Assembly (NCBI RefSeq): GCF_047511655.1
Contig: NC_133401.1
Span: 15,160,001-15,224,000, forward strand
Direction of reading: 5' to 3'
Length of the DNA stretch: 64,000 nucleotides
Source of the DNA: Castor canadensis
Lineage: Eukaryota; Chordata; Mammalia; Rodentia; Castoridae
Shown: positions 52,560 through 63,234 of the stretch, one piece after another
How the letters are laid out: each line of letters opens with the position of its first letter
Numbering within the stretch: position 1 is the stretch's first letter
The notes under the pieces: model-generated
Told to the model about the DNA's origin: nothing
The model's input: the letters and a program-made list of their open reading frames with translations, nothing else
The model's database searches: none
Made by a program: the position numbers and the translations under genes

Positions 52560-53000
52560 TTATATCTTTAAATGACTTTTTCCTGCTTTCTAATAGTCCT
52601 TTTTGAAGATTCTAGTTACATCTGTGTTTGACCACTTGATATTCAGCCACAGATAACTGAGGTGCTTCTTTTCCTTTCCACTCTGTTTTCTCTTTTGGCC
52701 TCAGGTTGGTAACATCTATTAACCTGTCTTTGTGCCACTGGTTCTTTTCTTTTTGATAGTGTCTAATAACTGTTAGGCCTGTCCAGTGATGTTTTCCCTT
52801 TCAGAGACAAACATTTTTTTAGTCCTGGAATTTACATCTGAGTTTTGAGTCTGCTGTTATTGACTATATTTTCTCTTAGTCACATATTGATCTTCCCGCT
52901 TCTTTTCAATCGTGTAAATTTTTTATTGTATGCTGACACTGTGGATGTTACGTTGTAGTGACATCGGAATATTACTGTCTTCCTAACAATGGCCATTGTT
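52560..53000 (-). mobile_element. Old L1 segment, antisense (probable)
   Basis: 'ctgctttctaatagtcctttttgaagattctag' and 'gttttgagtctgctgttattgactatattttctcttag' resemble L1ME-type text. Weak. Confidence 0.45.
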
Positions 53001-53087
53001 CTGGCATGAAGTTAAATTACTAGCGGTCATAATGTTGTTGAGAATTGATTGTTGAAGGCAGATGTGTTTTGTATTTTCCTTGGTAGG

Positions 53088-54500
53088 TAGGGCAGTGGTT
53101 CTCAAAGTGTGGTCTGAAGACCCTATTAGTCCCCAAGAAACTTTCAGTGGCTAAGTAAGGTCAAAGCTGTTCTCATAATAATACTAAGATGTTATTTCCT
53201 TTTTTCACTGTAATGACGTTGGGACTGATGGTGCAGAAGCAATGGTGGGTAAATTCTGTTTACTATGAACTAAGACAGAGACATCAGATAGTACTAGTAA
53301 TTGTGGTATTCTTTACTGCCCCACCCAAGGAAAATGCACTAATAAAAAAATCTCAGTTTCAGTTAAGAACATCTTGATGAAGCAGAAAAAAAAATAGTCA
53401 TTTTATGAAATCTCCACTCTTGAGTATACATTTAAAAATATTCTGAGTAAGGATATTTGCTTTGTACCAAAATGCAATGATTATGTATATTGTGAGTTAA
53501 GCCAGTTATATTTTTCATGGGACATTTTTTCCCCCTAGACTGAGAAACTGGTTATTCAGATTTGAGTAGTAGGAAGACTTTTTGGCTAGTGCCCCTCTTG
53601 CTTCAAGAACAACTAACATTACTGGCTGCCGATGACAGAATTTAGTTTGCTAAAATTCTATATTTATATTTTATATTTATCATGAGCTTTGCAGCTTCTT
53701 AGTATATAAATGTTTTTCTGATGAGATAGGTGGTAAAATTAACAATTGCTTTTGATGTTGTATAGTGAAATATGTCAACATTTTAAAGATCCATTTAAGT
53801 CATTGAGTCAATGTGTTCTGGACTGGAGATAGCTTGTGGTGGAGCACTTGCCTAGCAAGCAGGAGACTCTGGGTTTGATACCCAGCATTCCAAGGGAAAA
53901 AAGAGCATTTGCCAAGTGAAAATTATATTATAAAATCATGCATGGATAAGCCATCTTCCAAAGTGCAACGATTTTAAGGTAGCATAGCATGAAATCTTCA
54001 CAGATACGAAATCGTATCTACATTGCAAGTAACTTTTAACTTTTAGAATAGCATCAAAGAACAGTAGTCACATTTATTTGGATGGACTAGTAAAATATTT
54101 TGCCATTTATCTGTAAGAGGCTGGGTTTTCTTCACACACCTTCATCCAAACTAACATATTGCCAAGGATGGAAGGAAGAATCACATGCCTTCTCTCAAAC
54201 CATACTTTAAAAAGATTTGCAGAAATTTAAAACTCATTAGTTCTTTTGTTTTGGAAAAGATTGTTATTTTCACAAAAGTTTGTTTATGTCAACCTTTAGT
54301 GATTTGTTATTTGTAAATGAATTAATAAATAGCTTAAAATGTGTTTAAATTTCTAATATAAATATCAACATATATAAACTGAGGCGCTTTTGCATCCTCA
54401 GTGAATTTTTTTTAACATTTAAGAAGAGGTTAAATCCATATTTACTTTCTAACACCATGAAGCCTTGCATAAAATATTCAAGTAGCAATTCAAATGCATT
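53088..54500 (+). mobile_element. hAT-type DNA transposon fossil (Zaphod/Arthur-like)
   Basis: Left end 'gcagtggttctcaaagtgtggtctgaagaccc' is a hAT terminal inverted repeat, followed by 'aggtcaaagctgttctcataataatactaagatgttatt', a well-known mammalian hAT fossil sequence. The right part has 'tatataaactgaggcgcttttgcatcctcagtgaa'. The right terminal repeat is not preserved, and an ID-like SINE (53815-53900) interrupts it. No transposase frame. Confidence 0.65.
53815..53902 (+). repeat. ID-like SINE inside hAT fossil
   Basis: 'tctggactggagatagcttgtggtggagcacttgcctagcaagc' to 'gatacccagcattcc'. Confidence 0.85.
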
Positions 54501-54764
54501 AATTGATGCTAAGTTGTATAAAACTATACTTCTAGTTTACAATGGCTAGTAGGTTGGTCAGTTTAAATACCGTGGCTTCCTTTTGATGTACATACAGTCT
54601 TTACATCTTAATGTGTAAAAAGCAACAAGACGTTGACTAAAACAATAATAGTATAATTTAGACCTGTGACCAATTATATTCAATTAAAATTATTCCCACA
54701 TTCACATCCTCTGTGCTTTATTTAATGTTACACAATCACTTGTAAGTAATGCGTATAAAAGCCC

Positions 54765-54830
54765 CTCACAGCCAAGAATCTTCCCCCAAAATGACAATAA
54801 TTCTGAGGTTGGGAAACCTTGTAGTTGTTA
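54765..54830. mobile_element. Possible hAT (MER5-like) fragment
   Basis: 'cagccaagaatcttcccccaaaatgacaataattctgaggttgggaaacc' resembles the terminal part of MER5-class elements. Confidence 0.45.
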
Positions 54831-55034
54831 AGACTCTATGACTCTGGTTAATTTAACACAGTAACCAACAATATTAAAATGGAGAAAACAGGAATTCTCT
54901 CTAGAGTTATAAAACCTAGTTAATTCATAAAGATTAAGGAAATAACTACCTTGAGGTCAAAATCTGTTATGGACAAGGAAAGAAAATTATGCTGTGTGAA
55001 ACTGACAAGGGTAAGTAAGCCTAGGTGTAGTCAC

Positions 55035-55345
55035 TCTCCCCGCCTCCCTCTCTCCCTCCCTCTCCCCGCCTCCCTCCCTCCCTCCCTCCCTCTCCCCGCC
55101 TCCCTCCCTCCCTCCCTCCCTCCCTCCCTCCCTCTCCCCGCCTCCCTCCCTCTCTCCCTCTCTCCCTCCCTCTCCCCGCCTCCCTCCCTCCCTCTCCCCG
55201 CCTCCCTCCCTCTCTCCCTCCCTCTCCCCGCCTCCCTCCCTCCCTCTCCCCACCTCCCTCCCTCTCTCCCTCCCCCTCCCCGCCTCCCTCCCTCTCTCCC
55301 TCCCTCTCCCTGCCTCTCTCCTTCCCTCCCTCCCTTCCTCTTTTT
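55035..55345. repeat. (CCCT)n / CCCCG array
   Basis: About 310 bases of ctccctccct interspersed with about ten 'ctccccgcctccctccct' blocks spaced roughly 25-50 bases apart, a higher-order pattern. A 205-aa plus frame with PASLPPSLP repeats and its minus counterpart are compositional. Confidence 0.95.
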
Positions 55346-55415
55346 CTTTAGACTGAACCCAGGGTGTTTGTTGCTTATACTAGTGCTCTTCTACCTTAAC
55401 TACACCCCAGCTCCC
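55346..55415 (-). repeat. ID-like SINE remnant, antisense
   Basis: 'tttagactgaacccagggtgtttgttgc...gtgctcttctaccttaactacaccccagctcc'. Confidence 0.65.
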
Positions 55416-55861
55416 AAATCCTTCTTAAAATTAAGGATTGTACCTGAATATGAGTATGCCACGTCTCTACCTGACAAGGATATGATTCCTTGGGACTTGT
55501 ACCTTTTATTAAGAAGTTACTTATGTATCATTAGCCTAGGAAAGCCAAACTTCTCTTTTTACTGTTAGCTTTTTTTTGTTTTGTTAAATGTGGGCTACAT
55601 AAGCAAAAGCCTTGTCACCATAACTTGGAGCTAATTAAATTCTGGATTATGCCAAAGAAACCTATTTCTTTCTAGTATCCTTTCTTTTGTAAGGCAAAGG
55701 GGCGAATCTTACTGCTTGTCCAGTGAGCCTGTGGGGTAGATTTTATGTAAAAGCATGATGTGTTATAAGCAGCTTCATTTTTCTGAATTTGGAAAGGACA
55801 GACCATAAAGAGTTGTCAAGAGGCCTTAAAAAAAAACCCAACCGAGATGTTATTATAACTG

Positions 55862-56750
55862 CCTAATTAATAGAATAGCAACACATAGGGCTGCGTGGGA
55901 CCAAGAGCTGGGGTCGCGGGCCGTTGTGCATCATGGGCGTTGCCCACGATGTTGCCATGACTACCTAACAGAATGACGACACACCTCCGGACCTGCCTAG
56001 GACCCAACTGAGGTGCAGCCTGCGTGGCACAGCTGAGGTCAGGGGCATTGCCCACTGTGGGTGTTGCTCACTCGGTGCCCAAGGATGTGTGGGAACTTGA
56101 GGGCAAGGTGGGCTTCTCCTCTCACCAGATCCAGCACAAGGAGAACTTCCACAATGTCCATGACCTTGAGCTCAACCCCATCAATTCCAAATCGGCCGGA
56201 CCTTCTTCAACAACAGGAACCTGTGCAGGAGCCCAAGGGGTCTGACAGAGGAGATGACCTGCGAGGACTTCCTGACCATCCTGGCCTACTCCTAGCCCAA
56301 TGGAGGCCTCCCTGGACCGGAAGCAGTACGTATGACTGTTACATGTATGACTTGGAGGAGTGGTGGAAGCCCCACTCTCTTGAAACCCTCCACATAGCCA
56401 AGGAGGCCATTGCCCCATCACCAACGGTCCATGGTGGAGGCAGCCAGTGTCTGGGGAGCACAGGAGGGTGATCAGGAGGGCTGATCTTTGAGGATTTCTA
56501 GAAGACCTATGAGGGAGGAGTTGACACCGAGACCAAGATGGACGTCAGCTTCCTTAACCCGGAAACCATAGACCTCAGCCTCCTTGGGGAAGCTGCCCTT
56601 TCCATGGGGGGAGCCAGGTGTGGCCTCAGCAGCCCGGCCTGGGCCTGAGCTTTTAGTGTGGCCTCCATAGAGAGTCGGTGCTCATCTTCTCATTTGTGTG
56701 CTAGGATGTGGGACTTTGCTGTTTTAGCTCAAAAAATTAAAAAAAAGAAG
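55862..56750 (+). pseudogene. Tescalcin (TESC/CHP3) processed pseudogene
   Basis: The frame from 56057 reads [20 protein letters not shown], aligning to the N-terminus of tescalcin, an EF-hand protein related to calcineurin-B that binds the Na/H exchanger NHE1; the initiator is GTG instead of ATG. About 18 codons are missing before [15 protein letters not shown]. The match then shifts frame ([29 protein letters not shown], then a stop) and again (SMVEAASVW, DQEG), ending ETKMDVSFLNPET. Exons are contiguous, and an A-rich tail lies at 56731-56750, so this is a retrocopy. It has several stops and shifts, and the EF-hand loop is destroyed. The GC-rich first 190 bases are 5' UTR-like and partly duplicated. 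Confidence 0.9.
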
Positions 56751-57097
56751 CAATAGAATGTTGGCACAATATTTAAAATAAACAGTGAAAAGGGAACAAT
56801 AATAATTTAAGAATTTTAATCATTTTAAAATTTAAAAACCCTGCCATAAGTTTGTGGTAAAAGGTAGCTAAAACCATGAAAATTAAAAACAAAACAAAAC
56901 CAAAAACAACCATGAAAATTAGTCTTGAAAGTTAAAGTAGACATAGAGTGTGGCAAAATTAAGCTTTTCTGTGTATATTGAATATAACAATAATTTCCTT
57001 ACATAGGGATTGACAATTTACTCCAAGGTCATTGTTTTCCTTTATCAGTCTTTTCTATCATCATGATGAGACCCCCCCAAGCAGGAATAATTATTTT

Positions 57098-57360
57098 GTG
57101 GGAACCAAATTGCCCCCACAGGCAATAAGATTGTCTTGTAGAGCCAGAACTGGGAAAATGGACAGCCAGACCAATTTTACACGACTGCTTAATTATTCAT
57201 ACCACTTGCCCCTACCCTAAATCTTCCCCTATTTAAACCTGAAGTTCATGTAAGTATCACCAAAGACAGGGTAGAAGGGTACCTGATCCTTCTTCTCCTT
57301 CCAAGACAGCTATATCGAGTAAATTCTTTTCCTGCTTTTCTGTTTGATTTCTGGGGTGAA
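57098..57360 (+). mobile_element. Probable ERV LTR
   Basis: 'tgtgggaaccaaattgcccccacaggcaataag' start, 'tatttaaacc' TATA-like at about 57230, then 'gagtaaattcttttcctgcttttctgtttgatttctggggtg'. The layout resembles ERVL or gammaretroviral LTRs; the right end is uncertain. Confidence 0.5.
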
Positions 57361-57619
57361 TGGCTGTACTTAATTTGCTGGGATTCCCTGAAGTCAGGCC
57401 TCCTTGGCTTAGGACACTAGCAACAATAAGAAGAAGATCTTGATCATCACTAAGAGATATACCTAGTAAAGGATGTTGGGTGACCACACCTGTGAACATG
57501 GGGCTTGACTGATGGAGGTCCACATTTTGGTTTAAGGGACCATCAGCATAGGACAGTAAGAGACTTGTTCAAGTGACCTCTGAGAATCCTCCAGAAAACC
57601 ATCAAATCAGAGCATTAAT

Positions 57620-57694
57620 CTCACAAAAGCTGAAAAATCAAAACTGAGTTTGTTGTTATAGAGGGAAGAGCCTTGGTGCTCAGGAGTGAGTTCG
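57620..57694 (+). pseudogene. KRAB B-box exon relic (probable)
   Basis: Reads AEKSKLSLLL, a stop, then REEPWCSG, like the KRAB-B consensus (lysine-rich start, run of Leu, then EPW), followed directly by a donor 'cg|gtaagt' at 57694/57695. It lies only 120 bases upstream of the zinc-finger exon acceptor, a very short intron for this gene class. The match is short and could be fortuitous. Confidence 0.45.
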
Positions 57695-57814
57695 GTAAGT
57701 CCCCTAATCCAGTTGCTTCTGGTAGGTATTATTTTAAATTTGTCTTTTATTTCTATTTTAGAGGTGTTTTTTTTGTGTGTGTGTGAAGAAATGAAATGTG
57801 TGGTTTTATTTCAG

Positions 57815-59100
57815 ATTTGGAGTTAACAAATGAGATCAAAATATCTTTTCAGAAAAGGACGTTTTTGAACTAAATTTTTCCCAATGGGAGAATAATGAAA
57901 ACAGTAAAGCCCTCAGTCTTGAGGCATCCATTTTGAAAATCATTGGAAGTGCAAAAACAAATTTGAAAGACTACAGGAACATGAAGAAGGATACTTCAGT
58001 CAAATGATAATCAGCTATGAAAAAATACCCACATACAGAAAAAGCAAATCTTTTATCCCACATCAAAGAATTCACAATAGAGAGAAAACCTATGTTTATA
58101 AAGAACGTGGGAACACCTTTAGCCATGCTTTTCACCTTACTCAACCTCAGAAAATCCATGCTGGCGAGAACCAGTTTGAATGTAAGGAACGTGGAAAGGC
58201 CTTTAGTTGGAGATCAAGCCTAATTAAACACGAGAAAGTCCTTCGTGGTGAGAAATCCTCTGAATGCAAAGAATGTGGGAAGGCCTTCTGTAGTGGCTAT
58301 CAATTTAGTGCTCATGAAAGATTTCATACTGGCGAGAACTTTCATTACTGGGAGGGATTTGGGAACACCTATGCTCCTGGCTCAAACTTGGGCGAACTCA
58401 TAGTAATAAACCCTATGGACAGAAAGGATGTGGTGAATGCTGTATATGGACAACGTACGCAAATGAGAAAATTGATACTGGCGAAACCTCATGATCGAGG
58501 AGATGTGAGAGAACATTGCTGTGTACGGACAATTTAACTTGAGAAACCTTACTCTTGTGAATGTAAGGAATGTGAAAAAGTGTCTTGTGTATAGAAAATT
58601 TGCTTTTTATAAGCAAATATATACTAGTGAGAAATATTTTGAATATGAGGAATGTGAAAAGGCCTTTAGGATTCTGTATGCTCTTATTGAATATCAATTT
58701 ATACTGATGTGATACCACTTAAATGTGAGAAATGTGTGACAATCCTTATTCAAGGCACAAAGTCTGCTCAGCATCAGAGAATGTACACTTGTTAGAAACA
58801 CCTTAAAAGTAACTAAAGTGGGAAGGACCTAAGCTTTATTTATTTCTTCCTGTGCAACAGAAAATTCATACTACTGTGAAATACTACAATATAAAGAACA
58901 TGGGGAGGCTTGCTAACTAAATCCACGAGAATTCATCTGAATAAGAAACTCTTTGAATTAGAACTGTAGGAAGGCCTGTAGACAGGCCCATCCACAAAAT
59001 TGTCATCTCTCCACCATGAGACGAATGCAGAAAATGAATGCAGGTATTTGGGAGATGTATTGCAATTGCTGCTGCCATGAAGTTTTCATTACATTTTACA
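57815..59100 (+). pseudogene. KRAB C2H2 zinc-finger gene, final-exon pseudogene
   Basis: A consensus acceptor (ttttatttcag) precedes 57815. The linker text is the one typical of 19q13-type KRAB zinc-finger genes, with a frameshift, leading to MIISYEKIPTYRK at 58004. In the 177-residue frame 58004-58537: an HQRIH remnant (20-24); finger 1 (30-52) lacking both Cys and one His; finger 2 (58-80) lacking one Cys and one His; finger 3 (86-108) intact with C88, C91, H104, H108; finger 4 degenerate. The frame then shifts, and finger-like pieces (CKECEK, YEECEKAF) continue with stops to about 59100. These factors normally bind DNA and recruit KAP1 through KRAB. The preserved acceptor shows an unprocessed, duplicated pseudogene and not a retrocopy. 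Confidence 0.85.
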
Positions 59101-59820
59101 AAACTACCAACCTATGAATGATTAGAAATTAAAAAAAATTGTCCTTCCCCAGAAATAATTTTAGAGATAAAATTTGCATGCTTAAGTGCACCTTGAGATA
59201 AGTCAACAATATGGCAATTTAAATAAGAAATCCTTCATTTGTCACCTCTCTGATTAGAATAGCCAACATGGGGAATGAGGGGTCACTATTTTCTTGTGCC
59301 CCTGACATCATAAGAGACTCTTTCTTTCTTCTTTTTTTTTTTAACCAGACACAGTTCGTTTAGTGAACATGGAAGCCAACCAGTGCTACTCAATTTTTGT
59401 TAAACTTTAGCCAATGTACCCAAGCCAATAACTCTGTCAATGTAACAAACACAGGAAAAACCATATCCATGGCACAGATCATATTTGTCCCAATTCCTTA
59501 TTTCCTGTGGGATTGTGGGATTCTCTTTGGGCATCGTGTTTAAAATGCTGCCGGTGGTAACTCATAGTGCTTTCTCTGGCAGACATTGCCTGGGTTTAGA
59601 ATGCAGCAGGTCCGTGGAAGAGAATTTGGTATATAATCAGAACTCAGTACATGTTCTCTATTGTTCTCACTGTCTTCACCACTGGCATGACTGCTGTTGA
59701 ATTCTCAGGGACAAACTTTGATGTGACGAATGTGCAAAAGTTTCCCATAACCACTCATCCATTTGAATTCCAAGTGTCAATTCTAGAGAAACGAATCTAG
59801 TAAAGTGAGAATTGGAGAGA
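59101..59820. other. Unassigned sequence downstream of zinc-finger relic
   Basis: T10 near 59333 and a 71-aa plus frame (59485-59700) without a recognised family; possibly 3' UTR of the zinc-finger relic or a short retrocopy. Confidence 0.35.
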
Positions 59821-59824
59821 ATTT

Positions 59825-60140
59825 TTTTGGTGGCACTGGGGTTTGAACTCAGGGCTCAAACTTGCTAGGCAGGTGCTCTATCACTTGAGCTGCTCCACCA
59901 GCACTTTTTTTGCTTTAGTTATTTTTCACAGAGGGTCTTGGGTTTTTCCTGGACTGGTCTTGGACCACGATCCACTGTACGTCTTCTGTATAGCTGGAAC
60001 AACAGGTGTGTGCCACTATGCCCAGCCTGTTGGTTGAGAAGGGAGTCTCACTAACTTTTTACCAGGGCTGGCTTTGAACTGTGATCATCCCAATCTCTGC
60101 CTCCAGAGTGGCTAGGATTATAGGTGGGCACCACCTGTCA
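59825..60140 (-). repeat. ID + B1 + B1 SINE, antisense
   Basis: 'ttttttggtggcactggggtttgaactcagggc' to 'attataggtgggcaccacctg'. Confidence 0.9.
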
Positions 60141-60204
60141 AACTCAAGATGGCTTTTATTCAGGGTTTATCTTTCAAGCTACATCAAAAATTCAAGCTGA
60201 AAAG

Positions 60205-60412
60205 AGCTAAGCATGGTGGTACAGGCCTTTAATCCCAGATACTTGGGAAGCAGAGGCAGGAAGATCATGAATTTGAGGCCAGCCTGAGGCAGTTAGCAAG
60301 ACCCTATCTCAAAAACAAGTACAAACAAAAGGGCTGGGGAAATGGCTCAAGTGGTGGAGCAGTTGCCTGACATGTGCAATGCCCTGGGTTCAAGTCCCAG
60401 TAATGGAAAAAA
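60205..60412 (+). repeat. B1 + ID-like SINE
   Basis: 'gctaagcatggtggtacaggcc' to 'caagtcccagtaatggaaaaaaaaa'. Confidence 0.9.
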
Positions 60413-60531
60413 AAATCAGACCAAAAAGAAACAAACTTTTGAAGAGTTTAGGAAAACTGATTTATACAATGCCACACAATTGTTTCTTTCTCATGGCAAG
60501 ATTTCTTTTTTTTTTCCCCTTTTCATGGTGA

Positions 60532-60612
60532 TTTTTTTGGTAGTACTGGGGTTTGAACTCAGGGCCTCATGCTTGCTAGGCTCTACCATTTGAGGCATTC
60601 TGCCAGCCCTTC
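60532..60612 (-). repeat. ID-like SINE, antisense
   Basis: 'ttttttggtagtactggggtttgaactcagggcctcatgcttgctagg...ttctgccagccc', with a small deletion in the 'gcaggtgctctacc' part. Confidence 0.9.
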
Positions 60613-60619
60613 ATGGTGA

Positions 60620-62080
60620 AATTTAATGCCTTTTATTCCTCATATTCCCATAGATGGAGTTAGAGCCAAAGGCTTAAATGTATTTTGATGAAATACTTCA
60701 TATTACAGATACACATAGTATCCATTTCCCCCACTATTACCTGCTAAGTTTGGTCACTTTAATTATACCAGTCATATAGGGATTTTTTAATAGTAAAATT
60801 CTTCCATTATAAAGTTATATAACTAATGGGATTGGCAAACCTTGGTCACCTATTCTTGGAAATGTATTATTGCATGCCTGCACTTTAAAATTTAAAATCA
60901 CAACGTGTCTGATGACTGTTGAAATCACTTTCAGCCAGGTGGCCGTCACGAGAGTGCTACGTCAAAACATATCAATTCTGAAACAGCATGTCTATGCACT
61001 CATACAGTCAGAAGCCGTCTCTTTAAAGTTTACTCCTTTCAAAAAAAAAAGTGCCATCAGAACTTCTGCACCGACAACCAAATGTCTGTGGTTTACCATT
61101 ACGAATCTGTCCCTGAAACCTGTGCTGATTCAGTACAGATTAGGTGTTCATAGCACTGTCACCACCGCCTAGTGGGTGACGTCATTCCACACAGCTGCAA
61201 TTTCAACAATTGAGTATCACCAGGTAGAAAGCTTTGAGTGGTTTAGAAGAATTCCTCATTCCTGGTCAGTGTGCCACCTCCCCACCCCGCACCATGTTCC
61301 CTGTTAACCGGGAAAGGCGGAGCTGGCGCCTTACTTCAGCACTCCTGGAGTGATGGCTCAAGAACCACCAGCGCTACTATTGATAAAGGAGGGTGATTCC
61401 TTGGCTAAAGAAGCTGATGAAATAGCAGCTACTAATTCTCACCCACTTAAGGGTCAAAAGTGTTTCATTAGCTTAGCAAAGGACTGAGGAGGCTTCAATG
61501 TAAACCGTTTAAATTGATGTACCCCCAAGTTTACCATGGAAATACCAACTACCATTATCTATTATCACTCTAGGTAGGTGAAACTGCATTGGGAAATGCT
61601 GTCATAAAGTTAGAAAAATTGTCACCAAAGCTGGTTGTTGGCTAGGATGAAATGGCAGCATCACGCGCAAAGGGCTGCCATCTGCTAGTTTTCTATGATT
61701 TGTGAACAAAGATCTTTGCTGTATCTAAGTAGGAGCGACTCCCGAGTTTTACCAATGCCACATCATCTCTTCCTGCACTTACGTAACACTTAATTTGTTA
61801 ATGTGATCATTTCTAACGACAGATTCTTTTTCTCAGTCCTAGATGGTAGATGAGTCATGGTCTGATGCAATTCTTGAGTTCGTTTGCTACTATTTAATTT
61901 GGGATTTTTTTCATCTCATGTGTGAGATTACACAGTAGATTTTTTTTTTGTGGTACTTTTGTTTGTTTTGGTAATTGCCTATTCTTTAAAATTCTATGAC
62001 TATTATTTTGTTTGAACCCGAGATTCTTAATTACTTTTCTAGCTCCACATGTGGCTACTTTATTTCTACTTCAGAGATCA
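60620..62080. other. Unassigned sequence with a GC-richer core
   Basis: 60890-61190 and 61290-61400 have more CpG than their surroundings (ggaaaggcggagctggcgcc). A 100-aa plus frame at 60870-61172 shows no domain. No promoter motif I can name; an old retrocopy is possible. Confidence 0.35.
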
Positions 62081-62084
62081 CTTT

Positions 62085-62280
62085 TTTTTCTGCAGTACTG
62101 GTGTTTGAACTCAGGGCCTACTCCTTAAGCCACTACACCAGCCCTTTTTTGTTTGTTTTTGTTTTTTTCTCCAAGATAGTGTCTTTCGAACTGTTTGCCT
62201 GGGCTGGCTTCAAACCTCGAGCCTCATGATCTCTACCTTCTGAGTAGCTAGGATTATAGGCATGAGCTACCAGTGCCCCA
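62085..62280 (-). repeat. B1 + ID-like SINE, antisense
   Basis: 'ttttttctgcagtactggtgtttgaactcagggcc' to 'gcatgagctaccagtgcccc'. Confidence 0.9.
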
Positions 62281-62870
62281 GAGATCAGAAATTTGTTGGG
62301 TGTCCAGCACAGATCCTATAAGAAGCCTTCCTAGTCATGTAATACCAGCCGAGATCCACTTAAAAGAACCAGCTCATCGTGGCCCCTTACTGAAATTCCC
62401 CCATATGTGTTCTTGAGCACATTAGGTAGGGAAGCCAGAGTTCCTGGTAGGGCTATTATGATCACCTTTGTGCACGTCATTTTGGGTCACACATATACAC
62501 ACTTACTTCTGTAAAGACTAGGGATGCAGTTGCTGAACACCTGTGTTCAACCTCAGTAGCTAAATTCTACTGAAGTTCCAAACATATTTCTAAGCAAATG
62601 TGCTAGCTGATACTCCCTCCAGCAATGTGGACTGTTCTTGGTACTTGATGCAGTACATGGCGTTACTGAGTTAAACACAGCTTTTTCCCTATCTGCTCTG
62701 GTCAGTCTATAGTGGTATAATTGCTGTAATTGTGGTTTACATTTCAAATTTTCTAATTATTTATTGGCTATCTGAATATTCTTGCAAGCCTGTCCACTCC
62801 TTGCTCCAGCATTGTCTAGTTTCACAAAACACCTGTGTAACTCATAAGATAACGTGTAATATCTAGGCTA

Positions 62871-62871
<1 letters not shown>

Positions 62872-62911
<40 letters not shown>

Positions 62912-62912
62912 G
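62872..62912. repeat. (TC)n microsatellite
   Basis: About 18 CT/TC dinucleotides. Confidence 0.95.
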
Positions 62913-63232
62913 ATGGAACTGGACTTTGCATCTATTTAGCAGGTGCTGTACTGCTTGACCTACACCTCCAGCCCTTTTTGCTCTGGTTATTTTGGAGATA
63001 GGGTTTCACTTTTTTTTTTTTTTTGCCCAGGCCAGCCTGGCCTGTGGTCCTTTCATTTCACATTTCCTGCCATAGCTGCGATGATAGACAAATGCCACGA
63101 TACATAGCTATTTCCCATTGAGATGGGGTCTCATGACCTTTTTTGCCCAGGTTGACCTGGAACCTCAATCCTCCCGGTCTCGGCTTCCCAAGTAGCTAGA
63201 ATTATAGGCATCATCACTGGCACTGGGCTGAA
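62913..63232 (-). repeat. ID + B1 + B1 SINE, antisense
   Basis: 'gatggaactggactttgcatc' to 'ggcatcatcactggcactgggct', with T15 near 63010. Confidence 0.85.
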
Positions 63233-63234
63233 GA

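Noticed and set aside
54951-55568. 205-aa frame with PASLPPSLP repeats (longest frame in the window)
   Set aside because: Encoded almost wholly by the CCCT array; compositional artefact.
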